Shown: positions 30,469-39,987, counted from the first letter of the stretch. The stretch is 64,000 bases of DNA from Streptomyces canus (GCF_041435015.1 NZ_CP107989.1:3472001-3536000), one strand, 5' to 3'. The notes: generated by a model from the sequence alone, not told the origin. Made by a program: numbers and translations.

Positions 30469-33400
30469 GTGCGGGGCTACGAACGCCAGGAGCGAGAGCC
30501 GGCGGCTGACGTCGACCACCTCTCTCGGTTCGAGGCCGAGATGGAGCGGCTGAAGACCGAGCGGGAAAAGGCGATCCAGCACGCCGAGGACCTCGGCTAC
30601 CAGGTCGAGGTGCTGCGCGCCAAGTTGCACGAGGCGCGGCGCACCCTCATGTCCCGGCCCGAATTCGGCGGCGGGGACATCGGCTACCAGGCCGAACAGT
30701 TGCTGCGCAATGCCCAGGTCCAGGCCGACCAGTTGCGCCAGGACGCCGAGCGCGAACTGAGCCAGGTCCGCGCCCAGACCCAGCGCATCCTCCAGGAGCA
30801 CGCCGAGCAGGCCGCGCGTCTGCAGGCGGAGCTGCACCAGGAGGCCGTCACCCGACGTCAGCAGCTCGACCAGGAGCTGGCCGAGCGCCGGCAGACCGTC
30901 GAGTCGCACGTCAACGAGAACGTGGCGTGGGCCGAGCAGCTGCGCGCCCGCAGCGAGTCGCAGGCCCGACGGCTCCTGGAGGAGTCCCGCGCCGAGGCGG
31001 AGCAGGCCATGGCGGCCGCCCGCGCCGAGGCCGAGCGGGTCACCTCCGAGGCCCGCCAGCGTCTGCAGAGCGATGCCGAGGCCGCCCGCGCGGAGGCCGA
31101 GCAGCTGCTGCGCCGCGCCCGCACGGACGCCGAGCGCCTGCTCGACGCCGCCTCCACGCAGGCCCAGGAGGCCACCGACCACGCCGAGCAGCTGCGCAGC
31201 TCCACGGCGACCGAGTCGGACAGCGCCCGCCGCCAGGCCACCGAGCTCAGCCGGGCCGCCGAACAGCGGATGACGGAGGCCGAGGAGGCGCTGCGCAAGG
31301 CGCAGGCCGAGGCCGAGAAGGTGCTCACCGAGGCGAAGTCGGCAGCCGAGAAGACGCTCGCGAGCGCGGAGTCGGCCAACGAACAGCGCACTCGCACGGC
31401 CAAGGAGCAGGTCGCCCGGCTGGTCACCGAGGCCAGCCAGGAGGCCGAGGCGACCAAGGAGGCCGCCGAGCAGATCGTCGCGGACGCCCGCGCCGAGGCC
31501 GAGAAGATCGTCACCGAGGCCGCAGAGAAGGCCCGCACGCTCACCGCCGAGGAGAGCGCGACCCAGCTGTCCAAGGCGGCCAAGACCGCCGAGGACGTCC
31601 TCAACAAGGCGCAGGAGGACGCGAAGCGGACCACCAAGGCCGCCACCGAGGAGGCCGAGCGGATCCGCCGCGAGGCGGAGACCGAGGCGGACCGGCTGCG
31701 CGCCGAGGCGCACGACATCGCCGAGCAGCTCAAGGGCACGGCGAAGGACGACACCAAGGAGTACCGCGCCAAGACGGTCGAGCTGCAGGAGGAGGCCCGC
31801 CGGCTGCGCGGCGAGGCCGAGCAGCTGCGCGCCGACGCGGTCGCCGAGGGCGAGAAGATCCGCGCGGAGGCCCGCAAGGAGGCCGTCCAGCAGATCGAGG
31901 AGGCGGCCAAGACCGCCGAGGAGCTGCTCTCCAAGGCCAAGGCGGACGCCGACGAGCTGCGCCAGACCGCCACCACGGACAGCGAGAAGGTCCGCACCGA
32001 GGCCATCGAGCGCGCCACCACGCTGCGCCGGCAGGCCGAGGAGACCCTCCAGCGGACCCGTCAGGAGGCCGACCGGCACCGCGAGGAGGCCGTCGAGCAG
32101 TCCGAGGAGATCAAGGCAGACGCCGAGCGTGCCGCGCGCGAGCTGCACGAGGAGACCGAGCGGGCCATAGAGACCCGCCGTGCCGAGGCCGCCGAGGAAC
32201 TGGCCCGGATGCACACCGAGGCCGAGGAGCGTCTCGCCGCCGCCGAGCAGTCCCTCACCGAGGCCCGTGAGGAGGCCGCGCGGATCCGCCGCGAGGCCGC
32301 CGAGGAGACCGACCGGCTGCGCGGCGAGGCCGCCGAGCGGATCCGCACCCTGCAGCAGCAGGCCGAGGCGGAGGCCGACCGGCTGCGCACCGAGGCCGCG
32401 TCCGACGCGTCCGCCTCCCGTGCCGAGGGCGAGGCCGTCGCCGTACGGCTGCGTTCCGAGGCCGCCGCGGAGGCGGAGCGGCTCAAGACCGAGGCGCAGG
32501 ACACCGCGGACCGGGTCCGGGCGGAGGCGCAGGCCGCTGCGGAGCGGCTCGCCACCGAGGCGTCCGAGACGCTGGCCGCCGCCCAGGAGGAGGCCAACCG
32601 GCGCCGCCGGGAGGCCGAGGAGTATCTCGGCTCGGCGCGCCAGGAGGCCGACCAGGAGCGTGAGCGGGCCCGCGAGCAGAGCGAGGAGCTGCTGGCCTCG
32701 GCGCGCAACCGCGTGGAGGAGGCCCAGGCCGAGGCCGTACGGCTGGTCGAGGAGGCGGACCGGCGGGCCGGCGAGATGGTGTCGGCCGCCGAGCAGCACG
32801 CCCAGCAGGTGCGGGACTCCGTCGCCGGGCTGCACGAGCAGGCGCAGGAGGAGATCACCGGGCTGCGCTCGGCCGCCGAGCACGTGGCGGACCGTACCCG
32901 GCGCGAGGCTCAGGAGGAGGCCGACCGGGTCCGTTCGGACGCGTACTCCGAGCGGGAGCGGGCCAGCGAGGACGCGGCCCGGATCCGGCGCGAGGCCACC
33001 GCGGAGACGGACGCCGCCAAGTCCCTTGCCGAGCGCACCGTCTCGGAGGCGATCGCGGAGGCGGAGCGGCTCAGGTCGGAGTCGGCCGAGTACGCCCAGC
33101 GGGCGCGCACCGAGGCCTCGGACGCCGTCGCCCAGGCCGAGCAGGACGCCTCCCGTACCCGGGCGGACGCCCGGGAGGACGCCAACCGCATCCGCTCGGA
33201 CGCGGCCACCCAGGCCGACACCCTCATCACCGAGGCGCGCAGCGAGGCGGAGCGGCTCACCGAGGAGACCATCAACGACACCGACCGGCTGCGGACGGAG
33301 ACGGTCGCCGAAGCCGAGCGGGTGCGCGCCGAGTCGGTCGCCAAGGCCGAGCAGCTGATCGGGGAGGCCTCCGGGGACGCGGAGCGGCTACGCGCCGAGG

Positions 33401-34347
33401 CCGCCGCGACGGTCGGGCAGGCCCAGCAGCACGCCGAGCGGATCCGTACCGAGGCCGAGCGGGTCAGGGCGGACGCGGCGAACGCGGCCGAGGAACTGGT
33501 CAACTCCGCGCGCGCGGAGGCCGATCGCACCCTCGACGAGGCCCGCCAGGACGCCAACAAGCGACGTTCGGAGGCGGCCGAGCAGGTCGACACGCTCATC
33601 ACGGAGACGGCCGCCGAGGCGGACAAGCTGCTCAGCGAGGCGCAGCAGCAGGCGCTCAAGACCACCGCGGACGCGGAGGGGCAGGCCGACACCATGGTGG
33701 GCGCGGCCCGCAAGGAGGCCGACCGGCTGGTGTCGGAGGCCACGGTCGAGGGCAACGCGCGCGTGGAGAAGGCCCGCACGGACGCGGACGAACTGCTCGT
33801 CGGTGCCCGCCGGGACGCCACCGCGATAAGGGAGCGTGCGGAGGAGCTGCGCGACCGGATCACGGGCGAGATCGAGGCGCTGCACGAGCGGGCCCGCCGT
33901 GAGGCCGCGGAGACCATGAAGTCGACCGGCGACCGCTGCGACGCGCTCATCAAGGCCTCGGAGGAGCAGCTCGCCAAGGCCCAGGCGAAGGCCAAGGAGC
34001 TGGTCTCGGAGGCCAATTCGGAGGCCGGCAAGGTGCGTATCGCCGCGGTCAAGAAGGCCGAGGGGCTGCTCAAGGAGGCCGAGCAGAAGAAGGCCACCCT
34101 GGTCCGGGAGGCCGAGGAGCTCAAGGCCGAGGCGATCCGCGAGGCGAAGCGCACGGTCGAGGAGGGCAAGCGGGAGCTCGAGGTCCTGGTTCGCCGCCGT
34201 GAGGACATCAACACCGAGATCTCCCGTGTCCAGGATGTCCTGGAGGCATTGGAGTCCTTCGAGACCCCGTCGGCGGGCAAGGACGGCGGCGTCAAGGCGG
34301 GCGCCGCGGTCGGCGCCCCTCGTTCGGGTAAGCCGTCGGACAGCTGA
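30469..34347 (+). CDS. scy: Scy, polarisome coiled-coil scaffold protein
   Basis: 1292 residues from the GTG at 30469 (1302 from a TTG at 30439). After a short DivIVA-like N-terminal segment (VDHLSRFEAEMERLKTEREK, AEDLGYQVEVLRAKLHEAR) almost the whole protein is an uninterrupted Ala/Glu/Arg/Gln coiled coil with endlessly repeated blocks such as EAERLRAEA and 'EEADRVRSDA'. The C-terminus (RREDINTEISRVQDVLEALE) is shared with FilP. In Streptomyces, Scy gathers DivIVA, FilP and ParA at hyphal tips. The frame (MRGYERQEREPAADVDHL) favours GTG 30469 though its ribosome site is weak; the TTG has GGAGAG only two bases away. It lies upstream of filP with 183 bp between. Confidence 0.93.
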   Translation: MRGYERQEREPAADVDHLSRFEAEMERLKTEREKAIQHAEDLGYQVEVLRAKLHEARRTLMSRPEFGGGDIGYQAEQLLRNAQVQADQLRQDAERELSQVRAQTQRILQEHAEQAARLQAELHQEAVTRRQQLDQELAERRQTVESHVNENVAWAEQLRARSESQARRLLEESRAEAEQAMAAARAEAERVTSEARQRLQSDAEAARAEAEQLLRRARTDAERLLDAASTQAQEATDHAEQLRSSTATESDSARRQATELSRAAEQRMTEAEEALRKAQAEAEKVLTEAKSAAEKTLASAESANEQRTRTAKEQVARLVTEASQEAEATKEAAEQIVADARAEAEKIVTEAAEKARTLTAEESATQLSKAAKTAEDVLNKAQEDAKRTTKAATEEAERIRREAETEADRLRAEAHDIAEQLKGTAKDDTKEYRAKTVELQEEARRLRGEAEQLRADAVAEGEKIRAEARKEAVQQIEEAAKTAEELLSKAKADADELRQTATTDSEKVRTEAIERATTLRRQAEETLQRTRQEADRHREEAVEQSEEIKADAERAARELHEETERAIETRRAEAAEELARMHTEAEERLAAAEQSLTEAREEAARIRREAAEETDRLRGEAAERIRTLQQQAEAEADRLRTEAASDASASRAEGEAVAVRLRSEAAAEAERLKTEAQDTADRVRAEAQAAAERLATEASETLAAAQEEANRRRREAEEYLGSARQEADQERERAREQSEELLASARNRVEEAQAEAVRLVEEADRRAGEMVSAAEQHAQQVRDSVAGLHEQAQEEITGLRSAAEHVADRTRREAQEEADRVRSDAYSERERASEDAARIRREATAETDAAKSLAERTVSEAIAEAERLRSESAEYAQRARTEASDAVAQAEQDASRTRADAREDANRIRSDAATQADTLITEARSEAERLTEETINDTDRLRTETVAEAERVRAESVAKAEQLIGEASGDAERLRAEAAATVGQAQQHAERIRTEAERVRADAANAAEELVNSARAEADRTLDEARQDANKRRSEAAEQVDTLITETAAEADKLLSEAQQQALKTTADAEGQADTMVGAARKEADRLVSEATVEGNARVEKARTDADELLVGARRDATAIRERAEELRDRITGEIEALHERARREAAETMKSTGDRCDALIKASEEQLAKAQAKAKELVSEANSEAGKVRIAAVKKAEGLLKEAEQKKATLVREAEELKAEAIREAKRTVEEGKRELEVLVRRREDINTEISRVQDVLEALESFETPSAGKDGGVKAGAAVGAPRSGKPSDS

Positions 34348-34530
34348 CCGACTGGTCGGAATCCGGTGCCGTCTGGGGCCTTTGACCAAGTTTTTGGCAA
34401 GCCGTCCCAGGGTTAGCCACTCAAAAGGGGTGTCATTCTCCAGATCAAACACGTATCCGCTCGATGACACACCGCTTCGGCCCCTAGGATTCCCCCTATC
34501 ACCTCACCGGTCTCATTTGACAGGAACCCC

Positions 34531-35466
34531 ATGAGCGACACTTCCCCCTACGGCTTCGAGCTTGTGCGGCGTGGGTACGACCGCGCTCAGGTGGACGAAC
34601 GGATCTCCAAGCTCGTCTCCGACCGTGACAGCGCTCTCTCCCGCATCACCGCCCTGGAAAAGCGCATCGAGGAGCTCCACCTCGAGACGCAGAACGCCCA
34701 GGCCCAGGTCTCCGACGCCGAGCCGTCGTACGCCGGCCTCGGCGCGCGTGTCGAGAAGATCCTCCGCCTCGCCGAGGAGGAGGCCAAGGACCTGCGCGAG
34801 GAGGCCCGTCGCGCGGCCGAGCAGCACCGCGAACTCGCCGAGTCGGCGGCCCAGCAGGTCCGCAACGACGCAGAATCGTTCGCTGCGGAGCGCAAGGCCA
34901 AGGCCGAGGACGAGGGCGTCCGGATTGTCGAGAAGGCCAAGAGCGACTCCTCCCAGCTCCGTCAGGAGGCGCAGAAGGACGCGCAGCAGAAGCGTGAGGA
35001 GGCGGACGCCCTCTTCGAGGAGACCCGCGCCAAGGCCGCGCAGGCCGCCGCCGACTTCGAGACCAACCTCGCCAAGCGCCGCGAGCAGTCCGAGCGCGAC
35101 CTGGCGTCGCGTCAGCAGAAGGCGGAGAAGCGTCTCGCGGAGATCGAGCACCGCGCGGAGCAGCTGCGCCTGGAGGCCGAGAAGCTGCGCACCGACGCCG
35201 AGCGTCGCGCCCGCCAGACGGTGGAGACCGCGCAGCGCCAGGCCGAGGACATCGTGGCCGACGCCAACGCCAAGGCCGACCGCATCCGTTCGGAATCCGA
35301 GCGGGAGCTTGCGGCTCTGACGAACCGTCGCGACTCGATCAACGCCCAGCTGACGAACGTCCGCGAGATGCTCGCCACGCTCACGGGCGCCGCGGTGGCC
35401 GCCGCCGGCAGCCCGGCCGACGACGAGCCGATCTCCCGTGGGGTTCCGGCCCAGCAGTCCCGGTAA
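34531..35466 (+). CDS. filP: FilP, filament-forming coiled-coil cytoskeletal protein
   Basis: 311 residues. The N-terminus 'GFELVRRGYDRAQVDERISK' closely resembles the DivIVA N-terminal motif. Residues about 20-60 and 70-285 are coiled coil, broken by a non-helical spot around 'DAEPSYAGLGARVEKI'. The end (ELAALTNRRDSINAQLTNVR) matches Scy's C-terminus. FilP forms cytoplasmic filament networks that stiffen hyphal tips and interact with DivIVA. The ATG at 34531 has AGGA at -8; a TAGGAT -10-like box at 34484-34489 suggests its own promoter. A 14-bp-stem terminator follows. Confidence 0.95.
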   Translation: MSDTSPYGFELVRRGYDRAQVDERISKLVSDRDSALSRITALEKRIEELHLETQNAQAQVSDAEPSYAGLGARVEKILRLAEEEAKDLREEARRAAEQHRELAESAAQQVRNDAESFAAERKAKAEDEGVRIVEKAKSDSSQLRQEAQKDAQQKREEADALFEETRAKAAQAAADFETNLAKRREQSERDLASRQQKAEKRLAEIEHRAEQLRLEAEKLRTDAERRARQTVETAQRQAEDIVADANAKADRIRSESERELAALTNRRDSINAQLTNVREMLATLTGAAVAAAGSPADDEPISRGVPAQQSR

Positions 35467-35485
35467 CACCGCCTGACGGCTCATC

Positions 35486-35524
35486 AAGGGCCCGCACCTT
35501 CTCCCCCGACAGGTGCGGGCCCTT
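35486..35524 (+). terminator. filP terminator
   Basis: Perfect 14-bp stem AAGGGCCCGCACCT / AGGTGCGGGCCCTT with an 11-nt loop, 19 bases after the filP stop. Confidence 0.85.
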
Positions 35525-35602
35525 CGGCGTGTCCACGCGCTGCCGTGGTCGACGGGTTTCGCATTCTTTGCCTCTCCCGTCGGTCTCCGTTTGCCCATTC
35601 GA

Positions 35603-35632
35603 TTGGCATCTGCCGAATCTCACGCCTAGCGT
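35603..35632 (+). promoter_or_regulatory. Promoter of the first ABC module (leaderless)
   Basis: -35 TTGGCA (35603-35608), 18-bp spacer, -10 TAGCGT (35627-35632). The expected start point falls on the ATG at 35640, and no Shine-Dalgarno precedes it. Confidence 0.6.
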
Positions 35633-35639
35633 GGTCCGC

Positions 35640-36608
35640 ATGATCGAGCTGGCGGGGTTGACGAAGCGGTACGGCGAGAAGGTGGCGGTCAACAATCTGA
35701 CCTTCACCGTCAGACCGGGCATCGTCACGGGCTTCCTCGGTCCCAACGGCGCCGGCAAGTCGACCACCATGCGCATGATGCTGGGCCTGGACCGGCCCAC
35801 CGCCGGGGACGTCCGCATCGACGGCAAGCACTACGACCAGCTCAAGGACCCGCTCACGTACATCGGCGCCCTGCTGGACGCCAAGGCCATGCACGGCGGG
35901 CGCAGCGCCTTCAACCACCTGCTGTGCCTCGCGCAGAGCAACGGCATCCCGAAGAAGCGGGTGCACGAGGTCCTCGACACGGTCGGTCTCACCGCCGTCG
36001 CGAGGAAGAAGGCCAAGGGCTTCTCGCTCGGCATGGGCCAGCGGCTCGGCATCGCGGGCGCGTTGCTCGGTGACCCGCGGATCCTGATGTTCGACGAGCC
36101 GGTCAACGGGCTCGACCCCGAAGGCATCCACTGGATCCGCAATCTGATGAAGTCCCTTGCCGCGCAGGGCCGTACGGTCTTCGTCTCCTCCCACTTGATG
36201 AGCGAGATGGCGCTGACGGCCGACCACCTCGTCGTCATCGGCCAGGGACGGCTGCTCGCCGACACCTCCATGGCCGACTTCATCGCGCAGAACTCGCGGT
36301 CCTACGTCCGCATCCGCACCCCGCAGCGCGAGCGGCTGCTCGACGTGCTGCACGCGGCCGGGGTGACCGTCGTGGAGACCGGCAACGGCACGCTGGAGGT
36401 CGACGGAAGCAAGTCCGAGTACATCGGTGAGCTGGCCGCGCAGCACCAGCTCGTGCTGCACGAGCTGAGCCCCCAACAGGCCTCCCTGGAGGAGGCGTTC
36501 ATGCAGCTGACCGCGGAGTCGGTCGAGTACCACGCCCACAGCGACACACCCGTCGACGCACCGCTGCCGCCCCAGCAGCAGTGGGGCGACGGCTGGAAGG
36601 GGAACTGA
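35640..36608 (+). CDS. ABC transporter ATP-binding protein, module 1
   Basis: 322 residues. ATPase of the CcmA/DrrA-like type: Walker A LGPNGAGKST, Q-loop region 'YIGALLDAKAMHGGRSAFNH', signature SLGMGQRLGIAGALL (LGMGQ in place of LSGGQ), Walker B ILMFDEPVNGLDPEG and H-loop FVSSHLMSEM. After residue 220 an extra C-terminal domain is followed by a Pro/Gln-rich end (PLPPQQQWGDGWKGN). The ATG at 35640 is probably leaderless. It is followed by its permease gene after 3 bp. The paralogue at 37495 shares the rare LGMGQ signature. Confidence 0.92.
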   Translation: MIELAGLTKRYGEKVAVNNLTFTVRPGIVTGFLGPNGAGKSTTMRMMLGLDRPTAGDVRIDGKHYDQLKDPLTYIGALLDAKAMHGGRSAFNHLLCLAQSNGIPKKRVHEVLDTVGLTAVARKKAKGFSLGMGQRLGIAGALLGDPRILMFDEPVNGLDPEGIHWIRNLMKSLAAQGRTVFVSSHLMSEMALTADHLVVIGQGRLLADTSMADFIAQNSRSYVRIRTPQRERLLDVLHAAGVTVVETGNGTLEVDGSKSEYIGELAAQHQLVLHELSPQQASLEEAFMQLTAESVEYHAHSDTPVDAPLPPQQQWGDGWKGN

Positions 36609-36611
36609 TCC

Positions 36612-37382
36612 ATGGCGGCGACCCAGGTCATCCGCTCCGAGTGGACCAAGATCCGGTCGGTGGCCTCCACGGTGTGGACGCTCTCCCTCGCCGTGGTCGT
36701 CACCATCGGGCTCGGCATCCTGATCTCGGCCCTGTCGAAGAACGAGTTCGACAACATGAGCCGCGAGGACAAGCTCTCCTTCGACCCGACCTTCATCAGC
36801 TTCGCCGGGATGAGCCTCGGACAGCTCGCGATGATCGTGTTCGGGGTGCTCGTCGTCTCGAACGAGTACAGCACCGGCATGATCCGCACCTCGCTGGCCG
36901 CCGTGCCGCAGCGGGGCAGCTTCCTGGTCAGCAAGATCGCGGTCGCCACCGGACTCTCGCTGGCCGTCGGTCTCGTCACCAGCTTCGTGACGTTCTTCCT
37001 CGGGCAGGCGATGCTCGGCTCGCACCGGGCGGAGATCGGCGACCCGGGCGTGCTGCGGGCCGTGATCGGCGGCGGCGTCTACATGACCCTCATCGCGATG
37101 TTCTCGATGGGCGTCGCCGCGATGCTGCGCTCGCCGATGCTGTCGCTGGGCATCCTGATGCCGTTCTTCTTCCTCATCTCCAACATCCTCGGCAACGTCT
37201 CCGCCACCAAGAAGATCGGCCGGTACCTGCCCGACCAGGCCGGCAGCAGGATCATGCAGGTGGTCACCCCGATCAACGACGACACTCCCTACGGCCCCTG
37301 GGGCGGGATCGGGATCATGGCGCTGTGGGTGGCGGCGGCGCTGATCGGCGGTTATGTCCTGTTGAAGAAGCGGGACGCGTGA
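36612..37382 (+). CDS. ABC transporter permease, module 1
   Basis: 256 residues with six hydrophobic helices and the ABC-2-type export permease landmarks: start 'IRSEWTKIRSVASTVWTLSL', a helix-loop motif 'VSNEYSTGMIRTSLAAVPQR' after the second span, and a short basic end KKRDA. It forms the membrane channel for the ATPase at 35640-36608. The substrate is unknown; the module immediately follows scy-filP. Start ATG at 36612, directly after the ATPase stop. Confidence 0.9.
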   Translation: MAATQVIRSEWTKIRSVASTVWTLSLAVVVTIGLGILISALSKNEFDNMSREDKLSFDPTFISFAGMSLGQLAMIVFGVLVVSNEYSTGMIRTSLAAVPQRGSFLVSKIAVATGLSLAVGLVTSFVTFFLGQAMLGSHRAEIGDPGVLRAVIGGGVYMTLIAMFSMGVAAMLRSPMLSLGILMPFFFLISNILGNVSATKKIGRYLPDQAGSRIMQVVTPINDDTPYGPWGGIGIMALWVAAALIGGYVLLKKRDA

Positions 37383-37494
37383 CGCGACGAGCCTTTGCTT
37401 TCATTTGAGCGGAACCGTCAGTGTCCCGATAAGCTCCTAACCCTTACGGGGGGCGTGTGCCCCGCTGTCCTGAACCTTGCGATGGGTGCGGAGC

Positions 37495-38766
37495 ATGATC
37501 GAGGCAGTCGGCCTGACCAAGCGCTACGGCGACAAGACCGCTGTGTACAACCTTTCCTTCCAGGTGCGTCCCGGTGCCGTCACCGGCTTCCTGGGCCCCA
37601 ACGGCTCGGGCAAGTCGACGACCATGCGGATGATCCTCGGGCTGGACAACCCCACCTCGGGGCAGGTGACGATCGGCGGCTACCCGTATCGCAGGCTGCC
37701 CAACGCGGCCCGGCAGGTCGGTGCGCTCCTCGACGCCAAGGCCGTGCACGGCGGGCGGGCAGCCCGTAACCACCTGCTGTGCCTGGCCCAGCTGTCCGGG
37801 ATCCCGGCCCGCAGGGTGGACGAGGTGCTGGGCGTGGTCGGCCTCCAGGACGTGGCCAGGAAGCGTTCCAAGGGCTTCTCGCTCGGTATGGGGCAGCGGC
37901 TCGGGATCGCGGCCGCGCTGCTCGGCGACCCCCAGGTGCTGCTCTTCGACGAGCCGGTCAACGGGCTCGACCCCGAGGGCATCCTGTGGGTGCGCAACCT
38001 CATGAAGGCGCTCGCGGCGGAGGGCCGTACCGTCTTCGTCTCCTCCCACCTCATGAGCGAGATGGCGCTGACCGCCGACCATCTCATCGTCATCGGACGC
38101 GGGCAGCTGCTCGCCGACATGAGCATCCAGGACTTCATCGCCGCGAACTCCGCGGGCTTCGCGCGGGTGCGGACGCCGGACACCGAGCCGCAGCTGCGCG
38201 AGAAGCTGTCGGCCGCGATCACGGAGGCGGGCGGGCACGTCCTGCCGGAGCAGGACGGCGCGCTGCGTGTGACCGGGCTGCCCCTCCCCCGCATCAGCGA
38301 CATCGCGCACGACACGGACGTACGCCTGTGGGAGCTGTCACCGCACCAGGCCTCGTTGGAGGAGGCGTACATGCGGATGACGCAGGGCGCGGTGGACTAC
38401 CGCTCGACCATCGACCAGAAGGCAGGCCTGATGCAGCCCCTGCCGCCGGGCGCGCAGCCGCCCATGCCGGTCCCGGGCCAGGGCCAGCCGGGCTGGTACG
38501 CCCCGCCGCCGCCCCAGCAGGGCGGTCAGCCGTTCGCGGGCCCGCAGGGCCAGGCGCAGGCGGGCCCGTACGGCGGTCCCGGCGCCGGCATGCCCCATCC
38601 GTACGCCCAGGCGGGCCCCGCGGCTGCGCCCTACGCCGCCCCGCCCGCGCAGGCCCCGCCCGGAGGGGCCCTCCCGGCCGCACCCGCGCCGCAGCCGCAG
38701 ACCTCCGCTCCAGCGCCGCAGGCCTCCGCTCCCGCCACTCCGACCAAGCCCGAGGACGTCCGATGA
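37495..38766 (+). CDS. ABC transporter ATP-binding protein, module 2, with a proline-rich tail
   Basis: 423 residues. The ATPase core closely matches module 1: LGPNGSGKST, SLGMGQRLGIAAALL, 'VLLFDEPVNGLDPEG', VSSHLMSEMALTADHL. After about residue 310 comes a 110-residue Pro/Gln/Gly/Ala-rich, probably disordered tail (PPMPVPGQGQPGWYAPPPPQ and so on), unusual for an ABC ATPase and absent from module 1. The ATG at 37495 follows GGTGCGGAG. The stop overlaps the next permease's ATG (ATGA). Confidence 0.92.
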   Translation: MIEAVGLTKRYGDKTAVYNLSFQVRPGAVTGFLGPNGSGKSTTMRMILGLDNPTSGQVTIGGYPYRRLPNAARQVGALLDAKAVHGGRAARNHLLCLAQLSGIPARRVDEVLGVVGLQDVARKRSKGFSLGMGQRLGIAAALLGDPQVLLFDEPVNGLDPEGILWVRNLMKALAAEGRTVFVSSHLMSEMALTADHLIVIGRGQLLADMSIQDFIAANSAGFARVRTPDTEPQLREKLSAAITEAGGHVLPEQDGALRVTGLPLPRISDIAHDTDVRLWELSPHQASLEEAYMRMTQGAVDYRSTIDQKAGLMQPLPPGAQPPMPVPGQGQPGWYAPPPPQQGGQPFAGPQGQAQAGPYGGPGAGMPHPYAQAGPAAAPYAAPPAQAPPGGALPAAPAPQPQTSAPAPQASAPATPTKPEDVR

Positions 38767-39641
38767 GCACCCCGCAGCCCTCGATGCCGCAGGCCCAGGC
38801 CGCCGTGCCGAACCGGCAGCCGGCGGACGGGCCGTCGTACCCCGGCTACACCTCGCCGATTCCCGTCGTGCGCACCCACCTCGGGAACGCCATCGCGTCG
38901 GAGTGGACGAAGATCCGGTCGGTGCGGTCGACGATCTGGACGCTGGGCGTGTTCGTGCTGCTCGTGATCGGGATCGGGATCGGGGTCGCCGCGCTGATCG
39001 CGGCCAACTCCTCCCCCGAGGACCTGAACAACGACAGTCCGCTGTCGTTGGGCTTCTTCGGGCTGCTGCTCGGCAGCATGTGCGTCATCACACTCGGTGT
39101 GCTGACCACGGCCTCGGAATACGGCACCGGAATGATCCGTACGACGATGGTCGCCTGCCCCTCCCGCGGCCGGGTCCTCACGGCGAAGGCGGTCGTGTTC
39201 TTCGCCGTCGCCTTCGTGACCACCCTCGTCTCGGTCCTCGTCGTCGCCCTGGCGGACGTGGCCCTGCTGGACGGAGCCCGGACCCCGACCGGCCAGGAGT
39301 GGCTGAAGGGCACCGTCGGCATCTCGCTCTACATCGCCCTGCTCGGCCTGTTCTCGCTGATCATCGGCTCGATCATCCGGCACTCGGCGGGCGCGATCAC
39401 GATCATGATCGGTGTCGTGCTGGCCCCGCTGGTCATCGCGCTGTTCATGGTCTCGCAGTCCCTGGAGGGCCTGCGCCAGGCGCTGTTCGAGTACTCCATC
39501 CCGAACCAGCTCAGCGTGTTCTACTCCAGCTCCCTCACCGAGACCGGCCCCTCGGGCTGGGACCCGCTGTGGATCATCGTCGGTGTGACGGCCGCCGCGT
39601 TCGCCTGCGCCTTCGCCCTGCTGGAGAAGCGGGACGTCTGA
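38763..39641 (+). CDS. ABC transporter permease, module 2
   Basis: 292 residues. A Pro/Gln-rich cytoplasmic leader of about 45 residues (QPSMPQAQAAVPNRQPADGP) precedes six helices. Landmarks are shared with module 1's permease: 'IASEWTKIRSVRSTIWTLGV', 'TASEYGTGMIRTTMVACPSR' and the end LLEKRDV. Both the ATPase and the permease of this module carry disordered Pro-rich extensions facing the cytoplasm, perhaps for mutual recruitment. Translationally coupled to the ATPase gene; convergent with the next gene after four bases. Confidence 0.9.
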   Translation: MSTPQPSMPQAQAAVPNRQPADGPSYPGYTSPIPVVRTHLGNAIASEWTKIRSVRSTIWTLGVFVLLVIGIGIGVAALIAANSSPEDLNNDSPLSLGFFGLLLGSMCVITLGVLTTASEYGTGMIRTTMVACPSRGRVLTAKAVVFFAVAFVTTLVSVLVVALADVALLDGARTPTGQEWLKGTVGISLYIALLGLFSLIIGSIIRHSAGAITIMIGVVLAPLVIALFMVSQSLEGLRQALFEYSIPNQLSVFYSSSLTETGPSGWDPLWIIVGVTAAAFACAFALLEKRDV

Positions 39642-39645
39642 TCCG

Positions 39646-39987
39646 CTAGAACCTCGGCGCGTTACGGGACCGCTGCACCCGCGTGGTGCGGCGGTCCCGC
39701 GCGTTCCAGCACGCCTTGTGCCAGTGTCTGCGTTCGTCGACACCCGAGTGGTCCGGCCAGGCCACGATGTGCGGGACCCCGTCCGGGATCATCTGGTCGC
39801 AGCCCGGACAGCGGTACGTCTTGCCCTGCGCGCTCGCCCCTGCCACATGCCGGACGTTCCAGTCCTCGCCCTGCCAGTGCGTCGAGGACTGGAAGCCACC
39901 GTAGCGGCCGGAACGGTCGTCCTCGGCACTCCGGCCGGCCGAGTCCGACGAACCGGAACCCTTGGGTCGGTTGCGACGCGGGGACAC
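39646..39987 (-). CDS. Small Cys/His zinc-binding-type protein
   Basis: 113 residues from the GTG at 39987 (a GTG at 39999 adds four residues; GAGG sits correctly for 39987). The N-terminal half is basic and Gly/Ser-rich; the C-terminal half has CPGCDQMIP ... HIV ... 'ERRHWHKACWNARDRRTTRV', a Cys2...His/Cys arrangement likely to bind one zinc. Homologues in Streptomyces are widely labelled ATP/GTP-binding protein, but no nucleotide motif is visible. The pattern recalls small HNH-like or ribosome-associated zinc proteins; function unknown. Confidence 0.72.
   Translation of the reverse strand: MSPRRNRPKGSGSSDSAGRSAEDDRSGRYGGFQSSTHWQGEDWNVRHVAGASAQGKTYRCPGCDQMIPDGVPHIVAWPDHSGVDERRHWHKACWNARDRRTTRVQRSRNAPRF

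Noticed and set aside
30202..32883. 893-codon minus-strand frame opposite scy, rich in Leu and Gly
   Set aside because: It is the antisense of the repetitive scy coiled coil; high G+C leaves all frames open and no ribosome site or domain is present.
11092..34405. CCAAG-T(4/5)-GGCAA similarity between 11105 and 34387
   Set aside because: Short, low-complexity and in different contexts, one of them within a terminator-like hairpin; probably chance.
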